From: Fallopia convolvulus
Taxonomy: Eukaryota; Streptophyta; Magnoliopsida; Caryophyllales; Polygonaceae
Direction of reading: 5' to 3'
NCBI GenBank assembly: GCA_964016875.1
Contig: OZ024735.1
Coordinates: forward strand, 15,652,934-15,716,933
Length of the DNA: 64,000 nt
The notes beneath the pieces were generated by a model. It saw only the letters and a list, made by a program, of their open reading frames with translations, did no database searches and was not told where the DNA came from. Shown here in pieces: positions 43,496 to 53,460 of the stretch (positions are counted from its first letter, which is position 1; the number at the start of each line of letters is the position of its first letter). A program made the position numbers and the translations under genes.

Positions 43496-44907
43496 TGATC
43501 GCTCGCCTCTCGGGTGCGAGGGTCAAGAGATACAATTTATAACCCGACCCCGTTGTAGTACGTGGTGGGTATCGAACACTCGGGAAGTCTACTCGATCGA
43601 TGTGCCTAGACACTAGGAAGCTAGAAAGGAGAGCATAAAACAAAGGAAAACAAAGAAAACAGTCGGGACCGACACTGAGGTCACGTCGGGCCTGAGGTTG
43701 GCGACGAGAGGAAGTCGGGACCGACACTGGGTAAGTCAGGCCCGAGGTAGCTGGGGATGTCGAACTCAAAGATTAAAAGTAGATCTCGGGCTTTTGGGTT
43801 CCTTCTCTAGTAGATTAAGGCTTATCCACCCCAATTCAAGCAATGAGTGATGATCGGACTAGGATCGAGTGCTTTCGCCCTCGTTCCAACCACTTCTACA
43901 CATCGATCATTGGGGAAATCCCCTTCGAAGCAAGGTCTTGAGATTGACACATGTTCACTTTCGCAACTTTGCCAATCTCAAGCCTTGATTCCCGACTTTC
44001 GCAAGGAATTGTAGCTCTATGTAGAGTGGGTTCCTTAGATCAAACACTCAAGGCTATGGAATTGGGGTTTCTAGCCCAAACCTAGCTAGGGTTTTCCCCC
44101 ATAACCCAAGATCAAGGAGATCTACTCCATGTGGCAAACAAAGAAAGCAAACAAATCAAAAGGGAAAGCAATCAACATCATCAATCTCAAAACAAAGCAA
44201 AGTTTCATTCAAAATCAAAAGCAATCCACAAATTCCAATCAAGGGTTTCCAAATCCACAAGATCAAAACAAAGCAAAGCTAATCTATCAACCAAACCTAT
44301 CAATCTTCCTCTCTCTTGGCCGATTCTCTCTCTTCTCCTTCTCCTCTCCTTCCTCCTTGCTCTCCAAGTATCCCCTTGAGAGTTTTTGAGGGTTGGGTTC
44401 CTTGCTAAGTGTGGGAACCCCCTTCTTAGAAGACAAGAGGGTCTTTTATTAGATGAGGGGCAAAAGTGGAAGTTCACAATTTCGTGCCTTGGAGCCCAAG
44501 TAGTTCGGTGACCGACTTCGACCGACACGGAGGACCTCGGGCCCGAGGTACTGTGCAACTCGGTCCGATGTTCTCGAGACTTCAAAGTCGGGCCCGAGGT
44601 TGGTTGCAACTCGGTCCTGACTTCGTTCCACCTTCTTCTTGTTGGCTTTCCTCTTGTTCTTCTTCATGGCTTGCTTCCCTCTTTCCTCCTTTGCTCGGGC
44701 CTTGCTCCATGTCTCGACCCTCCTTCAAATAGATCCTTGATTCACGCCAATTTACCTACAAAACACATAAAATGCGCGTAGTCTCCGAATCTCATAGAAA
44801 TACGGGAACTAAGCTAAAAAGGAACAAAACGCACAAGAAAAGGGGAAAAAGAAACATATTTACAAAGGAAATCACATATGAAAACACCACCAAATAGAGA
44901 GACATCA
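43496..44907 (-). repeat. 5' LTR of E2
   Basis: Same length as the 3' LTR. Two of the four palindromes have changed by one transition (TCGGGCCTGA at 43686 and TCAGGCCCGA at 43736), while those at 44537 and 44588 are exact. The low divergence shows a recent insertion. Confidence 0.95.
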
Positions 44908-45478
44908 GGCCCCTACTGCTGGTGCAGGGGGAGGGGGTCCCTATGAAGCGGGGGAGGGGCAGATCCAGTTGAAACGTGAGGAGGGGTGGGTGTTGCTGGA
45001 ACGGGAGGAGGGGGAGACGGAAAAGTGGATGTGAGTGGAGGAGTTGAGGGTCCCGCCACGTATGTAGTAGGATCGGTCAAAGAAGTATGTGTAGGACTGG
45101 AAAAGACCGGTGGCGGGACATGGGTCGTGGGGGAGGTAAAATGGAGATGGTGGCCTTGGATATATGGTTATCGTCAACCGACAAATCCTCCGCAGTACCC
45201 ACATGAGCATCAAAGTATATATCCTGCTCCGTGAAGAACTGATCGTCCACTACGACATCGTCTGGCAAGTCATCCTGTAGATGCTCGTCCGTAAAATCCA
45301 CCTCCATCTCGGCGGAGGGGTCTATATCCTTGTCCGGGGCAGCCGTCAACTCAGGATCACGGTCTATCTGCTGCTGCTCAGTAGGCGGCACCCCGACGAG
45401 TACAACACGTGCAATCTCCTGGGTCGTAAGCTTGGGCACCATCTTTTTCTTGCTCTTCTCGAGGAGGACGACGCTCAA
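44908..45478 (-). pseudogene. Plant mobile domain protein of the MULE, middle part
   Basis: The minus frame from 45478 gives LEKSKKKMVPKLTTQ and an acidic segment (EMEVDFTDEHLQDDLPDD). A shift near 45140 passes into a proline-rich linker (PPVFSSPTHTSLTDP, FPSPPPPVPATPTPPH). That linker leads, through another shift or stop, to the E2 target site and then to the mobile domain at 34146. The upstream edge may be a splice acceptor near 45485. The connection to the domain across E2 is inferred from the target duplication. Confidence 0.6.
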
Positions 45479-46153
45479 GCTAGTGTGTAAGTCCTTTACG
45501 CGACAAGTTCAAATTAAATTAGTAAGTTTTATATTAATTTTTTTTACTTTTATTTCTTTAAAATTAGGAATTAAACCTACGAATATGACTTCAATTAATG
45601 AATTCGTCGTTTAGGCCGGAATTCAAAATCCGACCTAAAAATTTAATATATCATTACTAATTTTATTTCAATTTTCATTATGTTTGTATATTAATACTCG
45701 ACTAAATATAACTCTAACTAATAATACATACTTAAAATTGGACTTAATTTAATTTCATTTTAATTTGAAATTTTTTTTAGGGTTTAGGGTTATTGGATTC
45801 AACTTACGAATTCAACCTCCGACTATGAATTCAATTAACGAATTCGTCGGTGTAGTTGATATCCAAAAATTGTACTTAAAATTACGATATATTATTACTA
45901 ATTTTATTTCAATTTTAATTATGTTTGTATGTTAAAATATTCTTTTAATTTCATTTCAACTAATAATTCCAAACATAAATAATATACTCATAATCTAAAT
46001 AATACAAATAAATTGAATAATACAACCAAAAATTTAAATATAACCGAAATATTGAATATTAAACAAATTACGAAATTGATTAACTAATTACGAAATTGAA
46101 TAACTAATATGAAATTGAATATCTAACATAAACAACTAAACGAAATCAAATAA

Positions 46154-46743
46154 CTATATTTCATATTCATTACGAAATTGAATATTTAACAAATTTAATA
46201 CGGTTAAATTAGTTTGTAAAGAACGTACCGCATCCGTAAATGTCGCTTGGGTGCGGATCGGGCTACGAAACGGAGGAGTAGCGCTGGAAGTCGTCGGAAC
46301 CGGGACAACATCCGTCACGCGACCGACTTGCATCCGATATCGCTGCCTTGCCGGATCTCGTCGCTTCCTCTTTCTCCCGGAGCTCGCCGGACCGCCCTTA
46401 GTGGGAGCTGCTCTTTCACCGGCGGCGGGCTAGGCCGCTGGTTCAGGGCTATATTTCATATTCATTACGAAATTGAATATTTAACAAATTTAATAAGGTT
46501 AAATTAGTTTGTAAAGAACGTACCGCATCCGTAAATGTCGCTTGGGTGCGGATCGGGCTACGAAACGGAGGAGCAGCGCTGGAAGTCGTCGGAACCGGAA
46601 CAACATCCGTCACGCGACCGGCTTGCATCCGATATCACTGCCTTGCCGGATCTCGTCGCTTCCTCTTTCTCCCGGAGCTCGCCGGACCGCCCTTAGTGGG
46701 AGCTGCTCTTTTACCGGTGGCGGGCTAGGCGGCTGGTTCAGGG
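46154..46743. repeat. 295-bp tandem duplication
   Basis: Two adjacent copies, 46154-46448 and 46449-46743, begin CTATATTTCATATTCATT and differ at only a handful of positions. Each copy includes the end of the putative 5' exon, its splice donor and the start of the intron. Beyond the second copy a short GGCGGGCTGGGCGGCCGG minisatellite continues to about 46795. Confidence 0.92.
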
Positions 46744-47012
46744 GCGGGCTGGGCGGCCGGTTCAGGGCGGGCTGGGCGGCCGGTTCAAGGGCGGTCGGAG
46801 CCCCTCTCGGATCAACATCGGTGGGGGCGGGTGCTGTGCGTCGTGGTGCGCCTGAACCACTCAGACCCGTCGCTTGGGGAGACGGCGGTGGTGCACCCTA
46901 TCCATTCGAACCCGTCGCTTGGGGAGACGACGGTGGAACGCTCGAATTCGCTGGAGGTAGCTCGTGGAAAGCCGGCGTGGTTGGGAATCGGGTGTTTGTG
47001 GGGGCTGTGTAA
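46230..47012 (-). pseudogene. Probable 5' exon of the MULE mobile-domain gene
   Basis: On the minus strand a proline- and alanine-rich frame runs into GRKRKRRDPARQ, a nuclear-signal-like word, and APPFRSPIRTQATFTDA, ending at a GATGCG/GTACG splice donor. The donor occurs twice (46524 and 46229) because of a 295-bp tandem duplication. The intron would run to about 45485. It starts close to the right TIR, as expected for a TIR-driven gene. A long plus-strand frame over the same DNA (46542-47012) is considered a shadow. Confidence 0.5.
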
Positions 47013-47198
47013 ATTCTTTTAAAAAAAACTTATTTTAATAATTTTCATGAGCCAAATCTTTTCTTTCGTTCCTATTTTTTACATCATTTAGTGTTGTATA
47101 TATTATATAATATTCAATATTTTTATTTTACTTTGTTTTAAACCAGTTAAATATTTAAACTATTAGGAAGGTATAGGTTGTAAAATAGAGAAGGGTAT

Positions 47199-47496
47199 AA
47201 ATAAATTGTCCAAAAATATAATTACTACAAAACCATAGGCTTTTTTTATATAAACATAATATTGAAAAGTTGTTGGCATCCCAACGATTCATTCCTTTTC
47301 TTTTCTTTTTATCTAAATAATAGATATGTACATAGGTCGCTCACTTACACAACGACTCATTCCAACAAAATCGCAATTCATTTCAGCGACTCTACTCGAA
47401 CCTAACTAACCAGCCTATTCTCAGCAATATCTTTTAAACGAGCTTAATTTGAGAAATCTTTTAATTTTTAAGCCTAGTTTAGAAAAAAAATTCCTA
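47199..47496. repeat. Right terminal inverted repeat of the MULE
   Basis: The counterpart of 19882-20125. Read on the minus strand it starts GAATTTTTTTTTC and contains GGCTTAAAAATTAAAAG, GCTCGTTTAAAAGATA, ATAGGCTGGTTAG and AAAGCCTATGGTTTTG. It ends at 47496 directly before the 9-bp target duplication. It is about 50 bp longer than the left copy because of indels in its middle. Confidence 0.88.
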
Positions 47497-47505
47497 TTAT
47501 TGTAT

Positions 47506-48009
47506 ACGATAGAATTATTATCTTGTTTGACTATTACTTGAAAAAGAATATATTCTATCGATGAATGAATAAAATTTGAACGAGAGGGACGCTCGACCCT
47601 ATGCATAAGGGGAATGGAGTGTTTTCATAATGTGCAATTGAAACTCCTACTAACTTAGGCATTGAAGATAGATTAGGTGTTCAACCCTCTTTGTCCATTG
47701 TTTTATGTGTTAGATTGAGATCTTAATAGAGATAGAAGAATAAAACACGATCCTTTATTGCATTGACAAACTTACACTAACAATAGACTAACTCCATAAT
47801 TAAATGAAGTCCATAACAGCAAACTTAAACCCAAACTTGAATGGTATGATTCAAGTCCTCCCACACATATATGATCATACCTAATATGCTTTGTCGACAA
47901 TCCACTATCAATGTAAAAAACTTAACATAATATGTGGAATAATCGGGATTCGGGAATGACAATTAATTCATATTTGATGAAGAAAAACGAAGAGCAGCTA
48001 GAATTGTTA
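47506..48009. other. Unassigned intergenic DNA
   Basis: No gene or repeat recognised between the right end of the MULE and the Tourist-like MITE. The short frames present have no support. Confidence 0.5.
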
Positions 48010-48230
48010 GGGCTTGTTTGTTTTTATACCCGGAATCAGGTTGGAATGAGAAATCGGGTTGGAATAGGTTTCACTCATACACACCGCAAAGAAAAGGTAT
48101 GGGTTTATGTGTATTTCAAGGGAATGAGAATGACCCATACCGAAACCTTGTTCCATACCAAATACCAAAAGAGGGATAGGCCATACCTAACACTATTCCT
48201 TATACCTTAGGTATAGAACCAAACAGGCCT
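48010..48230. mobile_element. Tourist-like (PIF/Harbinger) MITE
   Basis: A 221-bp element with inverted ends of the type GGGCTTGTTTG and, on the other side, AAACAGGCCT. It is flanked by TTA on both sides (48007-48009 and 48231-48233), the target of PIF/Harbinger elements. The interior has further palindromic GGTATGGG/CCATACC words and no coding capacity. Confidence 0.85.
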
Positions 48231-48343
48231 TTAAGCGTTTGAAAATTCGAATCCATATAAGGCTATACAATGATCGAACTTGATCAGGCTCCCCGATGGA
48301 GAATTCAGATTTGACTGCTCGTCTATATGAATTAATTAATGGT

Positions 48344-49841
48344 AAAATACATCTATAGATACCTGAACTTTTACGTTGTTGTCAACCAACCCCCTATATT
48401 TTGAAATGTTCAAATAAACACCTAAACTTGACAAATTTTGTTCAGCTTGACACACCTTATTTATGTGAAATTGATGTGACCCCAAAATTTCTCATCTAAG
48501 TGCCACATAATCCTATTTTATTACACATAAGCGCCAAATAAGCCCAATTTTTTACCACATAAGTCCCAACTAGATACTTTTATTAATTTTAATAAAAAAA
48601 TGTAAATCCTGTTTTCTTTTTTCTTTTTAGGTCTACTTCCTCCTCCTCAAAATAAAGATGAAGGACTTTGAAAGAATTAGAGTGAGAATTAGGACAGAAC
48701 GGCGACATATCTTCTCTGCAAATTCCATGTCCGACGAAAAATTCTTTTAGATCTTTAGATCTTCTCTGCAATATGTTCTCTTCAAACACTAATGCAGCTA
48801 TTCTTCACCGTCGGCAAATTCTTCATCATCGTTCAAATGAGAAACAGTCCTAGGAAAGAACCAATGTGAGAATCAGGACGGAACGGCGACATATCTTCTC
48901 TGCCTTGTCAAAGTCTACAAATTTGTTCAATTGATAAACAACCATAGGAAAGAACCAAAATTTGAATTCTTCAAATTCATTCAATTGAGAATCAGGACGG
49001 AACGACGGCCTGTCTTCTCTGCATTATCAAGACGGAACCATAGACTTGAAGATAGAATTCGAATTCTTCACCGTGGAAGGAACCAAATCCAGAATCAGTG
49101 TTGAGAATCCAAGTTCACCAAGGACAAAGGAACAACACCAGTGAACGAATTATCCCGTGCACTGAAAGTTTCAAGGTTTACGAGGCCCGAAAAATCCGGC
49201 AAGGACTTGCAAGTTTCAAGCATGGAGGATTTGGTGGCCGATTTGGATCCGGGTTACCCGGTTGTCTTGGGTTCAGTCGATGTGCTTCCACTTGCATGGG
49301 TCCAGATCGAATCACCCGAGGGGTTCAGGCTGGTTGAGAGTCCGCTTGAGGGCGAGCATTACTGAGGCGTCAGCTTCTGAATCTAGTTGGGAATGTGATG
49401 GGAGAAGAAGAAGGGAGAAATGGAAGAGAAAGAAGAGGAATACCAATGGCTTTGCAAGCTTCATTTTTGCTAGAAAAATGGAGGAAAGCTGAAGAGAAGG
49501 GGGAGAAAAGGAATTGCTAACTGAAGAGGAAGAAAGGGGAAGCAATGGGAGAGAAAAGGGAGAAAGTATGAAAAAACGAAAATAAAGAACAAGGAAAAAA
49601 AAGTAATGAAAAAAAGTAATAAAATGGAAAAAGAAGTAAAAAAATGGAAAACTAATAAAAATATCATTTAAGTAAATATCACTCGCAATAACGTCGACTG
49701 GTGTGCATGCGTGGTGCCACTTCAGCATGTAGTGTTTAATAAAACAAATTTGGTCAAGTTTAGGCGGTTATTTTAATATTTTAAAGTATAGGAGATTGGT
49801 TGATAAAAATGTACAAGTTCAGATGTCTATAAATATATTTT
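48344..49841. mobile_element. TIR element carrying a receptor kinase gene fragment
   Basis: Inverted repeats of about 100 bp (48344-48445 and 49742-49841) share ACCTGAACTTTTAC-like, CAACCAACCCCCTATATTTT-like and ACCTAAACTTGAC-like blocks. The flanks show only a short direct repeat (GGT), so the superfamily is unclear. The interior has TMK-like receptor kinase sequence at 49096-49464, and the repeated words TTCTCTGC and GGACGGAACG. It is a gene-capturing element in the manner of Pack-MULEs. Confidence 0.7.
49096..49464 (-). pseudogene. TMK1-like: Captured fragment of a TMK-type LRR receptor kinase
   Basis: From an ATG at 49464 a signal peptide (MKLAKPLVFLFFLFHFSL) is followed by ASVMLALKRTLNQPEPLG, then after a stop by DPCKWKHID and DNRVTRIQIGHQ, the LRR N-terminal region typical of TMK kinases. 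A later block, RDNSFTGVVPLSLVNLDS, belongs to an LRR further along, so the middle has been deleted. TMK proteins are plasma-membrane receptor kinases connected with auxin responses. Kinase and transmembrane parts are absent here. Stops show that it does not code for a receptor. Confidence 0.82.
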
Positions 49842-50735
49842 GGTAGCCCCGGCCCATGAACCATGATAAAGGCAACCATGAGTAGGGGCCCGCGCGGTCA
49901 GCTACATGTATAATTACGTCAACTCATGCTTTAAAACGCTTCATTCAATTCTACTCATCACCGTATGATCATGCCTTGATCTGTGCCTGCAATTATACCT
50001 GGAGTAATCAATTCATTCAGATTGTTGAAGTAACTATCTACAATACTGTAATCAATAACAATAGTTCCAACATTATCGTTTTAAATTGCGTAATTATATG
50101 TAAAGAGATTGGTTGATTTGATTGATTTAGCAAATGAAGCTGTTGCTCCAGGGAGTCACATGCATAGGTTCATCACGATAAAAGATGTAGTAGAAAATGT
50201 GGTTCGTATAGACCTATCAAAATTGGACCTGAACTAGCGAAAAATGTTTTGTCGCTCAAATTGGTCAGAATGAAAAGTTATATCGATCTCTATATGTATT
50301 CCCATAAAAGCAACCGAAGAAAAAGAAGAAAATAGAGCAATTTAGCGGGTGAATAGGTCACTTAAATAACCCATGATGATGGGTGGTTCATGTAAGGATG
50401 GATTATTTGGATGATGACCCATTGACAGCAGTGACGCAGGCAGAATTAAATTGAAGGAGAGACACAATTTATTAAAGAGATTTTTTTAAACTCCATATAT
50501 ATTGTTAAAACTTAATCAAAATAGTAAGAAACGTGTTAACTACAAAAGCTCTATAAAAATTAATATAATTAAAGTGTTTGCTACAAATGATTGATATCAA
50601 AAACAAAAGATTGATATCAAACAAAATCAGCCCACTTGATTAGCAATACCAAAATCAGCCATTAATATTTGATAATGAATTAGCAATGTAGCAAAACAAG
50701 GCTAGTGGACAACATCCCACTTGATAGTTTTAATT
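49842..50735. other. Unassigned intergenic DNA
   Basis: No supported gene. Nothing beyond ordinary AT-rich sequence is seen. Confidence 0.5.
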
Positions 50736-50922
50736 ACGGTTTTTTTAACCTATGCCCAAGGACATAGGTTAAACATACTAATAGAGGGAACTAAAACCCT
50801 ATTAGGAAAGTAATAAACCCTTTTACAAAATCTAATTAATCCTAAATAAATGCAAAATTATAAAATCTTGCCATTTTGAGGAGCTTAACTTATGTCCTTA
50901 GGGCATAGGTTAGAAAAATCGT
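50736..50922. mobile_element. Small MITE with about 36-bp inverted ends
   Basis: The left arm ACGGTTTTTTTAACCTATGC and the right arm (reverse complement ACGATTTTTCTAACCTATGC) continue with CCAAGGACATAGGTTAA and CCTAAGGACATAAGTTAA. The element is 187 bp and non-coding. No clear target duplication was identified. Within each arm, TAACCTATG...CATAGGTTA forms a further hairpin. Confidence 0.7.
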
Positions 50923-52055
50923 TTTCATTAATCTCAATTAGCAATTTACCAAAAATCCAAAATAAGCCCACAACCCACTTGAATCTTGATAGTTTAATTA
51001 ATCCTCAATTTCTTTTTTTTTGTCATTGATATTTGACATGTGCTTCTACCTTCAATGCACTAATGTCTACTAAAGTACTCCCTCCGATCGAAATTATTTG
51101 ACATTATAGGCTATTTTTTCTGATCGAAATTAAATGTCGTTGATACAACTTTTTACTTTTCTCAATTAAATACCCCATTCCTTTTACTTTTTTTTTTGTA
51201 TTATTGGGTGGTGAACTCCATCGGAAACCATTCTCATCCAACAAAATTGATTGCATTAATTAACTACCACATGCTTTAGCCCATCACAATTGAGGCTAAA
51301 GTCATGCATGATGTTAATTTAGAGAAGTAAAAATTAAGTCATGCATGGTGTTAATTCTAAGGAGTGAGGGGAGGGCACCAGCCCACTCATGCCCTCCCCC
51401 AGCTCCGTCTCTGATTGACAATCCTAACAAAAATTATAATATATTTTTTAAATACTATAATATATTTTAGTCTTAAAATAAATAAAAATAATAGTAAAAA
51501 ATTAACACTTTTGATCTGTTAGGTCAATACAAACCCGCACAAAACCTGCAACGATAAGATCCGATTGGTCAATAAATTTTAAAGTCGTGAATCAATAATC
51601 AAGTCAAATGTTAAATAAACGAACCTAAATCTGATTGAATCACCACGGTTGACATGTTCAATGGTTCGCAAAACAAAAGGGAGGTTCAAAGCACATTATA
51701 GTTACAAGTTACAATTTATGGTTCTAACAGACTAGTTTATATGATAAGTTTACCTAATGTTTAAGTAATAATTATTTTAATTTTATATTAATTTTTTGCG
51801 ATTGATGAAAAATAAAAATAAAATCGTGTTAAATTAAAAAATCATATTATCAATTAATAAATGAATTAATGCTCATGAGAAAAAAACAATTACATATTTG
51901 AAGAACCGAATCCGGTGAGAATTGACGCTCACATGACAAATATGAATTGTGTTTGTTCCCTCCAAAAAACTGACGGCCCAATTAAATTAGATTTACATTA
52001 TAGATGGAAAAACAGTCGAATTATTTGCTTTTTTCGAAAAATATGTTTCTAAGGG
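50923..52055. other. Intergenic DNA with a Stowaway-like end
   Basis: Mostly AT-rich and unassigned. ACTCCCTCCGATCGAAATTA at 51076 looks like one end of a Stowaway-type MITE, with a partial direct repeat at 51121 (TGATCGAAATTA). No opposite end was found, so it is probably truncated. Confidence 0.45.
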
Positions 52056-52649
52056 ATGCGTGTAGCTTGCACGTCGGTTTTAACTTGGATGTGCATCAAT
52101 AGTTAGCTAATTTTTTTATTCACGTACCGTTAGTTTTTGATACACATTATGCATTGGTTTAACATTATTTATTTGTATGATTACAATAGTTAGCTAATTT
52201 TTTATTAACGTACCGTTAGTTTCGATGCACATGCAAAATAAGATGCACATGTTGGTTGTTTTGATGAACATATGACTAGTTTTGATGCATATGAATAAAT
52301 AATACACATTTTTGTGCATCACTATCGCCTTGTATGTGCATCAAAAGTAGTTATATGTGCATCAATTTTATTGATTTGAATTGTTCATCAACTTTGATTT
52401 TTTGATGCACATTCTGTCAATTTTGATGTACATTAAGCTGATTTGATGCACTCACAAACAAGATGCACTTTTTATTTGTTTTGATACACGTAAGGCTCGT
52501 TTTGATACTCAAACATATACCTATGCAAAAATTTTGATGCACATTCGTCCAATTTTGATGCATAAAAAATCCTTTTGTATACACACATGAACAAGATACA
52601 CTTTTTCGTTGTTTTAGCGCACATACGAATGCTTTAATGCACATACGAC

Positions 52650-53307
52650 CAGTGTCGTAGCTAGGAATATTTGTCAGTGGGGGCTAAATTCCTTTGGGTA
52701 CATGAAAATTCCTGGCGAAGCCAAGAATTTTTTTTGTCTTTTTTATAAAATATATAAAAAAATTACAATAATTTGTTTATTACAATGACATTCTTCGATT
52801 TGCCATATGTTGAAATCGTACAATAATATCTTCAGTTTCAATACAACGCACTACATCGTTCTTAATATAAGTAATCAAACAGTCATTCATCAATTCAGGT
52901 GCGGCTTTTGTGACTTTCGGGAGCTGCGATTTTCATGACTTTCGGGACTGGGGTACGGCTTTCGTGACTCCAAACCTAAAAACATACTCCCTCCGCTCAG
53001 AAATACATGATGTTTTAGGTTGATTTTCTTGTTCAATAATACTTGATGTTTTACATAATTTACCATATTTTTTCCAATATTATCCTCATTAATTAAAAAG
53101 AATAATAAAATAGAAAATAGAAAAGGAAAAATCTTCACAAAATTATGGATATTTAAGTCAAATCACATACTTTTTTCATTTTAGAGACAAATTCTAAAAC
53201 ATCGTGTATTTTTGAACGGAGAGAGTATTGTTTTTAGTATATTTAAAAAAAAATTAAATCCCAATGGGGCTACAACCCCCACTGGGCACAGAGTAAATCC
53301 GCCACTG
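52650..53307. mobile_element. Non-autonomous hAT-like element
   Basis: The ends are CAGTGTCGTAGCT and the reverse complement of GCAGTGGCGGATTTAC. The 8-bp target duplication CATACGAC is perfect (52642-52649 and 53308-53315), the hAT length. Subterminal words GTGGGGGC and CCCCCACTGGG are also inverted. The 658-bp interior is non-coding and contains a Stowaway-like MITE. Confidence 0.88.
52987..53225. mobile_element. Stowaway-like MITE nested in the hAT-like element
   Basis: The left end CTCCCTCCGCTCAGAAATAC and the reverse-complemented right end CTCTCTCCGTTCAAAAATAC, both followed by a (C/A)GATGTTTTA-like word, are inverted and flanked by TA (52985-52986 and 53226-53227). Length 239 bp, non-coding. 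Confidence 0.85.
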
Positions 53308-53460
53308 CATACGACAATTGGTTTTGTTGCACATATGATCAATGTTGATGCACAAATGCATATTTATGCACATATTTTTTATGCACATTCGGCCATTTTG
53401 ATGCACATACAATCAATTTAGATGCACAAAGATATAATTTTGATGCACATCTCGTGCGCC

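Larger units (their letters stand above)
34147..44907 (-). mobile_element. E2: young non-autonomous Athila-like LTR retrotransposon with gag-protease and ORF2, no RT or integrase
   Basis: LTRs of equal length (1412 bp) differ at only about ten positions by eye. The target duplication GGCCC is perfect (34142-34146 and 44908-44912). A tRNA-Asp-type primer site lies at 43472-43489 and a polypurine tract at 35559-35573. Both coding frames are intact. The layout matches E1 although the LTRs are unrelated in most of their sequence. There is no RT, RNase H or integrase. The palindrome TCGGGCCCGA takes the place that TCGTTAACGA has in E1. It inserted in the plant-mobile-domain gene of the MULE. Confidence 0.95.
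19882..47496. mobile_element. MULE DNA transposon, 27.6 kb including two nested LTR retrotransposons
   Basis: Long imperfect terminal inverted repeats start GAATTTTTT on both sides and can be aligned over about 240-300 bp. They are flanked by an exact 9-bp direct repeat CTATTATTG (19873-19881 and 47497-47505), the Mutator signature. Inside are a MURA-type transposase on the plus strand and a plant-mobile-domain gene on the minus strand, convergent as mudrA and mudrB are in MuDR. E1 (20903-31287) and E2 (34147-44907) are later insertions. Removing them and their target duplications leaves about 6.46 kb, a normal size for an autonomous MULE. Both genes now have stops and frameshifts. Confidence 0.92.
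52056..53460. repeat. Left cluster of degenerate GATGCACAT subterminal repeats
   Basis: The region is filled with variants of TTTTGATGCACAT, mostly in plus orientation, every 25-45 bp (for example near 52233, 52257, 52401, 52545, 53346, 53400, 53441). The outer part GGGATGCGTGTAGC...CGGTTTTAACTTGGATGTGCATC is an imperfect inverted copy of the region ending at 63867. The hAT-like element at 52650-53307 interrupts the cluster. Confidence 0.7.

Noticed and set aside
46542..47012. 156-codon plus-strand glycine-rich frame
   Set aside because: The minus strand has a splice-consistent exon of the MULE gene with a nuclear-signal-like word. The plus frame is partly duplicated by the 295-bp repeat and is probably a shadow.
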